A stretch of DNA of 64,000 nt from Bactrocera neohumeralis (taxonomy: Eukaryota; Arthropoda; Insecta; Diptera; Tephritidae): NCBI RefSeq assembly GCF_024586455.1, contig NC_065921.1:85248061-85312060 (forward strand). The letters are read 5' to 3'. The notes under the pieces were generated by a model. It was not told the origin of the DNA and searched no databases. It saw only the letters and a list, made by a program, of their open reading frames with translations. Shown one piece after another: positions 59,652 through 64,000 of the stretch. Within the stretch, counting starts at the first letter, position 1; each line of letters begins with the position of its first letter. A program made the translations under genes and the position numbers.

Positions 59652-59850
59652 ACCTTCTAACTGAAAGGCTTTTAATTTTTAAGTGTTTAAGAAAAACTAG
59701 TTCATTTGTAACTAGTTTCAAACCAGTTTGTTTCAAATAAGTTTAAGTTATTGTTATAAGTCTTTCTAACTGAAAGATTTTTAATTTTAATGTACTCAAA
59801 AATACTAGTCCAATTTTAACTAGTTGCGAACCAGTTTGTTAAAAATCCAA
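59652..59850. repeat. Tandem duplication with ACTAGTT motifs
   Basis: Two units (about 59652-59741 and 59760-59850) share TTCTAACTGAAAGRYTTTTAA, AGAAAAACTAGTTC or AAAAATACTAGTCC, and AACTAGTT followed by AACCAGTTTGTT. Related by motif to 8465-8990. Confidence 0.7.
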
Positions 59851-61115
59851 CAGATATGAATATTTGCCTATGTGTATACAAATGACATAAAATTAGTTGT
59901 GTTTTTGGAAATAAGGTCTAGTAATCTGTGTACTACATGTATGCCCACTCACTTGATCATGAATATAAAAGTGACACGTACTTAGGATTATTTTTCAAGT
60001 GCAAGCACATTAATTTTGTTTCCTATTTACATATTTTTTTATTGTCATCGGATTTTCCATTTCTTTCGCTATTAGCACATACACACAATCCGATGATCAA
60101 TCAGTTTTTTCGCCAGCCTCCACCCACACTTTCTATATACTTGTATTTTTCGCTGCTTCCGCTCACACTCTCCTCATCATCATCCCAACTGATTCATTAA
60201 AATGCACACTTTCTTGCCTCCACATCACTTCTACAAATGACTACAAACGTTTTTTTGCTGTTTTCATTTCTTTATTTTCCATTTTTTATTTGCAAAACAC
60301 TCTCCACTTTTGTTTTGCATATTTTATGATTTATTTCCGAGTCAAGTTATTCATAGAAAAATCTACAACAAATATTTTTCAGCACTTGTTTGCTTTCCAT
60401 GCAATTTCATATGACTTAACTTTCATTTGTGAGCAAATTTGAGTATATGAATTGTGGCCTTGCTTGTCCTGCGGTCATTGCAAGATCCTCGACAGTGCTC
60501 TCTCCGCACCCGCTTAATGCCCGCAATGGGATTTTGCTGCTTATTGTAGTGCTGTTTGCCCGCTTAAGCAACAGCTCAAGGCTTTGCATAGTTACTTTCT
60601 ATTTTTATTTTGCATATACTATAGACTTTTTTCGTTTGTTTATTTATATTTACTTACTTCGGCCGTTCTCTTTGCATCAGCCCAGCAATGCTCAACTTGA
60701 CTCGGCTTCGAGCAGCCTTCAAGTGCTGGTTGCTAAGACGATTTTACAATTCAAATTAATATTTTCAGTTGACCTACTTTTAAAATCTGCTTTATCTCCT
60801 TGAATGTATTTAGATTTGAGTTTTTTTGTTTTATCTTTTTGTTGTAGTCCATTTACTACAGCTGCAGATAGCCCATAGTTGTTTCGATAGTTTGCTTGCG
60901 AAATACTATTTGGATTTTGAATATGTAGAGAATAAGTGAAATAAATGAATATTTCCAAGTATCAGCAAAGTTTGTGGATTTCGAAAGTAAAAGCTTGTTA
61001 ATCCATAGTTGGAAAATACTTAAAAATATTGTGAAAAGTAAATGGCTTAAAAGGAAATTGCATAGAAGCGCGAAGGCAAATATTTACTTCGAGCTATAGA
61101 TGATAGACAGCTACG
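59851..61115. other. Gene-free stretch
   Basis: Short ORFs only, the longest 124 codons at 60429-60803 with a hydrophobic, aromatic, unmatched translation. Confidence 0.45.
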
Positions 61116-61775
61116 TTATTGCTATAGCAATCTATTTTTAAATTACCAATCGAATTTGGTATATGTCTTCGATAAGAAAAGAATTCTGCGTCTACATGTA
61201 GCCAACACTTTTGCTGTTGTTTTGCACTATGAAACGTTAGCTACATTAGAGGTATTTTAGAAAGTTTAGAAAGTTATTTTAATAAGTATAGTTAGTTGTT
61301 TTGCCGTTCTAAGTAATATATCGAAGCTATCAGTTCAGTGGATGAAAGATTGTTTTCAAAATTATTGCTATATCAATCTATATATATATAATTTACCAAT
61401 CGGTTTTGTATATGGCTTGGATAACATAAGAATTTTGCGTCTATATGTAGGCAACCTTTGTGCAGTTGTTTAGCACCATAAAACGTCTCTACATTTCGGG
61501 TGTTTGAGAAAGTTATTTTAATGAGTATAGTTAAATGATTTGATTTTGTTCTAAGTAATGTGCATAATATTTTTTTAATATACCGAATATATTTTTAGTA
61601 TAGCAATCAAATTTGGTATATCTTCGATAAGATAAGAATTTTGCCCCTGCATGTAGGCAACATTTTTGAAGTGGTTTTGTACTATAAAACGTTGCCTACA
61701 TTAAGGGTGTTTTAGAAAGTTTTTTAGTGATTACAGTTAGATGATTTTACTGTTCTAAGTAATGTACCGCCTGCA
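61116..61775. repeat. Three diverged tandem units of ~205-250 bp with internal hairpin motif
   Basis: Anchor motif ATGTAGSCAAC occurs at about 61196, 61445 and 61651. Each unit runs: TATAGCAATCTA-like start, TACCAATCG or TAGCAATCAAATTTGGTAT, CTTCGATAAG, AAGAATTTTGC, ATGTAGGCAAC, TTTTGCACTAT-like spacer, AAAACGTT..CTACATT, AGAAAGTT, and TTCTAAGTAATRT. In the third unit TGTAGGCAAC and GTTGCCTACA are perfect inverse partners around a 30-bp loop. Confidence 0.75.
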
Positions 61776-64000
61776 AAATATTTTTGTTTTCTAAGAAAAA
61801 AAATTAATTTCGCACAGATCATAGAGTGCTACGTGGAACGCATTATATCTTCAGCAGATCGGCATACCATTAATACAGTTTCACATCTACTAGAAAAGGA
61901 TACATAATTCAATGCTTCATATCAGTCCAACTGTGTTCGTAGAGAGTTCACGTGTATAACAACTTGATGTTTCTAATTGGCATCAAATCACTCGTGAGAA
62001 CGAATATGGGTCTATCTTTTCAAGTGGAAATTGCAACTAATGAAAAAACAAAGATAAGGAAGCAAATAAGCGAATGCGAACGCGATTCGATTACGTGTAC
62101 TTAACATGGCGCTGATATGCGCGCGGAAGTAGCGCAAAAGCAATGAGATGAACAACAAGCCGAAGGACGTGCGGTTGTGGCATGCCACATGAGCAGCGCG
62201 AAAGTAAAGCTCAATGCATTTTTCTGCATTTTTCTGCACGTTTTGCGCTTTTTGGGTCATTGATAAGTGTATTCGAATTTCGAAATAACAAGCAATTTAC
62301 ATGCATTGGCAACAGTAAACGAGCAAACGAGGCTGAGTAGCGATGAGATAAGTAAGGCGCAGGAAGCGGGTTTAAATGCGTGCGCGCGGGGCAAGCGACA
62401 GCGCATTACAAAGCGTGTTATGTTGCACATAGTGTTAGCGGTGATTGTCAGTACGCGCGTTCGGGTGGCTTAGTAAGCACACTTACAGGCGCATTAACGG
62501 AGTGTATGCATACAAAAGCCTCAGCGATGGTACATTAACACACACATACACAAACACAACAACATGTGATGCACACTTGCATTAGAATGCAACAAATTGT
62601 GCGTCGTCTTTGAGCTTTGCGCTTTTGCATTATAGAGCAACGCTGGGCGCCGCGCATGTGTGAGCGCGCTTGCCCATACACATACAGTAGCGTGCAATTT
62701 CATTTTATCTATTACTAAGTAATATTGGCAGCGTTGCAAAATTCCATAGCCGCTAACTCTGCTGAATCTGCTGCCTTGCTCCGACACCGCTCCGCCGCCT
62801 GCTGGCAGCCGAAAAGAAGCATAAAAGCACAAAAGTATGCAACATGCACTCCAGCGCGCGCACAGCTCGAATGGTGCTCGTTTATTTGATGCCACTTTGA
62901 GTGGAGTGTGCTTCCAAACGGACATGTGAGCGGTATATGTGTGTGTAACTGTACGCGCCGGTTGTCCTTTGGCCTGCTTATTTGTTCGCATAAAGGATAA
63001 GTGCCAGTTAATGGTATTAAATTTCATGCGTGGCTTCCGCACGACTGCAAAAACAGCAATAATGTCAATAAAAATGTATAAGCAACATGTGCGCAAATAT
63101 GTGTGTGTGTATGTGTGCGCGCATCCGTGCAGCCGCTACTTTGCATTCTTGCATTTGCTATTATTATTATCAGCTAACAGGCAGTCAGGCAATGGCTGCT
63201 TACCGTTCCATGTTCCCCATGTTGTTGTTGTGCTTATTGCTGTTGTTGCGCTCACTCGTCCTGCCGTTGCACTTGACATGAGACATCAAAGCTGCTTTTT
63301 TGCATGTAATTTGCATGCGCGCTCCTTTCGCACTTGTCCGCTGCCACTCGACTCCATTTGCTTGCTCATTTAATGGTGATTGCATGATGTTTAACGTTGA
63401 TCCTGCCGGCTGCTTGTTGTGCGTCCTCTTACAATGTTCGTAAATACTTTTTAAACCACTTTGAGGCTTGTAGTGCGTCCTTTTCGACGTCTGCGCGGAC
63501 TCATTCGCCGCCACTTGTGAGAAGATGTAGTTATTTTAATAAAACCTAATTGCACGGGCATGCTGTGATTTGCATTAATGCAACGAAATTGCATACTTAA
63601 GAAGGATACCAAAAAAAAAAAAAAAAAAAAATAGGAGGAATGTCAATATTACCCCAAAATATGTGGCCAAATATTTTTTTGATTTCTCTTGTAATTTTTG
63701 AAAATATGCTTAAGTTCATAGTTGCTTAATGTAAAGAGGATATCAGATGGTGGAAACTGACTGGTTTCTATTTGGATCAATCTATACTAAAAGAGCTTTC
63801 TGATAAGCTTTTTTAAATCTTTTAAAAATAGCAAAGTTTAGATTAGTCTAAACGTTGTTATCGTTCAATCAAAGCGTTGTCTAAGGACACCTAATAAAAT
63901 CTTTACAGGTTTATTCATGTTACTTAAGCTGCTTTCTTCAAAATCTTTATTGAATTTTCTTCATGCTTAATTTATCGCTTACCATCGACAATTTAGAAGG
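61776..64000. other. Gene-free stretch
   Basis: GC-richer at 62050-63520, yielding long chance ORFs (191 codons at 62521-63096 minus, 144 at 62939-63373 plus) that overlap antisense and have no family features. A 21-A homopolymer sits at 63611-63631. Confidence 0.5.

Noticed and set aside
62521..63096. 191-codon minus-strand ORF
   Set aside because: It lies in GC-richer DNA, overlaps a 144-codon antisense ORF, has a composition without domain structure, and no promoter, splice or family support.
1..64000. CRISPR arrays, operons, phage or plasmid features
   Set aside because: No direct repeats with regular unique spacers and no prokaryotic gene organisation; all diagnostic features are eukaryotic.

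Overview
The window reads as nuclear DNA of a dipteran insect, most likely a tephritid fruit fly. It is AT-rich and poor in coding sequence. It carries eukaryotic tRNA genes with internal promoters and poly-T terminators, one intron-containing odorant-binding-protein gene, many degraded mariner and non-LTR elements, and dispersed repeats that I recognise as typical of Bactrocera-type genomes. The species assignment is inference. No bacterial, plasmid, viral or CRISPR-like structure is visible.

Only six genes look functional. One is a two-exon classical odorant-binding protein (10626-11121, minus strand) with signal peptide, six-cysteine motif, TATA box and initiator. The other five are 72-nt tRNA genes: tRNA-Glu(CTC) at 4269-4340 (minus) and 13094-13165 (plus), tRNA-Glu(TTC) at 17259-17330, and tRNA-Asp(GTC) at 38046-38117 and 45400-45471. 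All five serve acidic amino acids.

Most of the rest is transposon-derived. Region 0.6-5 kb holds a MITE family with TATCGTCACC ends (three copies, one split by a mariner), the first copy of a TTAA-flanked MITE, and a cluster of TGACAG motifs. Region 6.2-7.2 kb is a 1-kb degenerate AATTAAAATT tract. Region 8.5-13 kb has an ACTAGTT-rich repeat, a LINE fragment, the OBP gene and an internally deleted mariner. Region 18-27 kb is a dense nest: a CCAYGTTCAGACCGA-ended MITE, an R1-like LINE tail, foldback elements (one with a DD41D mariner inserted in its arm), a ~240-bp-arm palindrome and a ~150-bp-period repeat array. Region 33 kb has a second array of the same family. Region 41-48 kb has a chimeric LINE tail, a dispersed Tephritidae-type repeat, the second TTAA MITE and an antisense LINE tail. 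Region 50-58 kb has a DD41D mariner pseudogene and two mellifera-like mariner derivatives. Region 55-62 kb has three local tandem duplications, the largest with an internal hairpin motif that recurs 30 kb away.

The long stretches between these hold only microsatellites, CAA/CAG-rich DNA and short chance ORFs. They could be intergenic or lie within large introns of a gene whose exons are outside the window; nothing in the sequence decides this. I found no multi-gene system. The most unusual items are the nested and rearranged transposon derivatives, the TGACAG cluster, the acidic-tRNA grouping and the hairpin tandem repeat.
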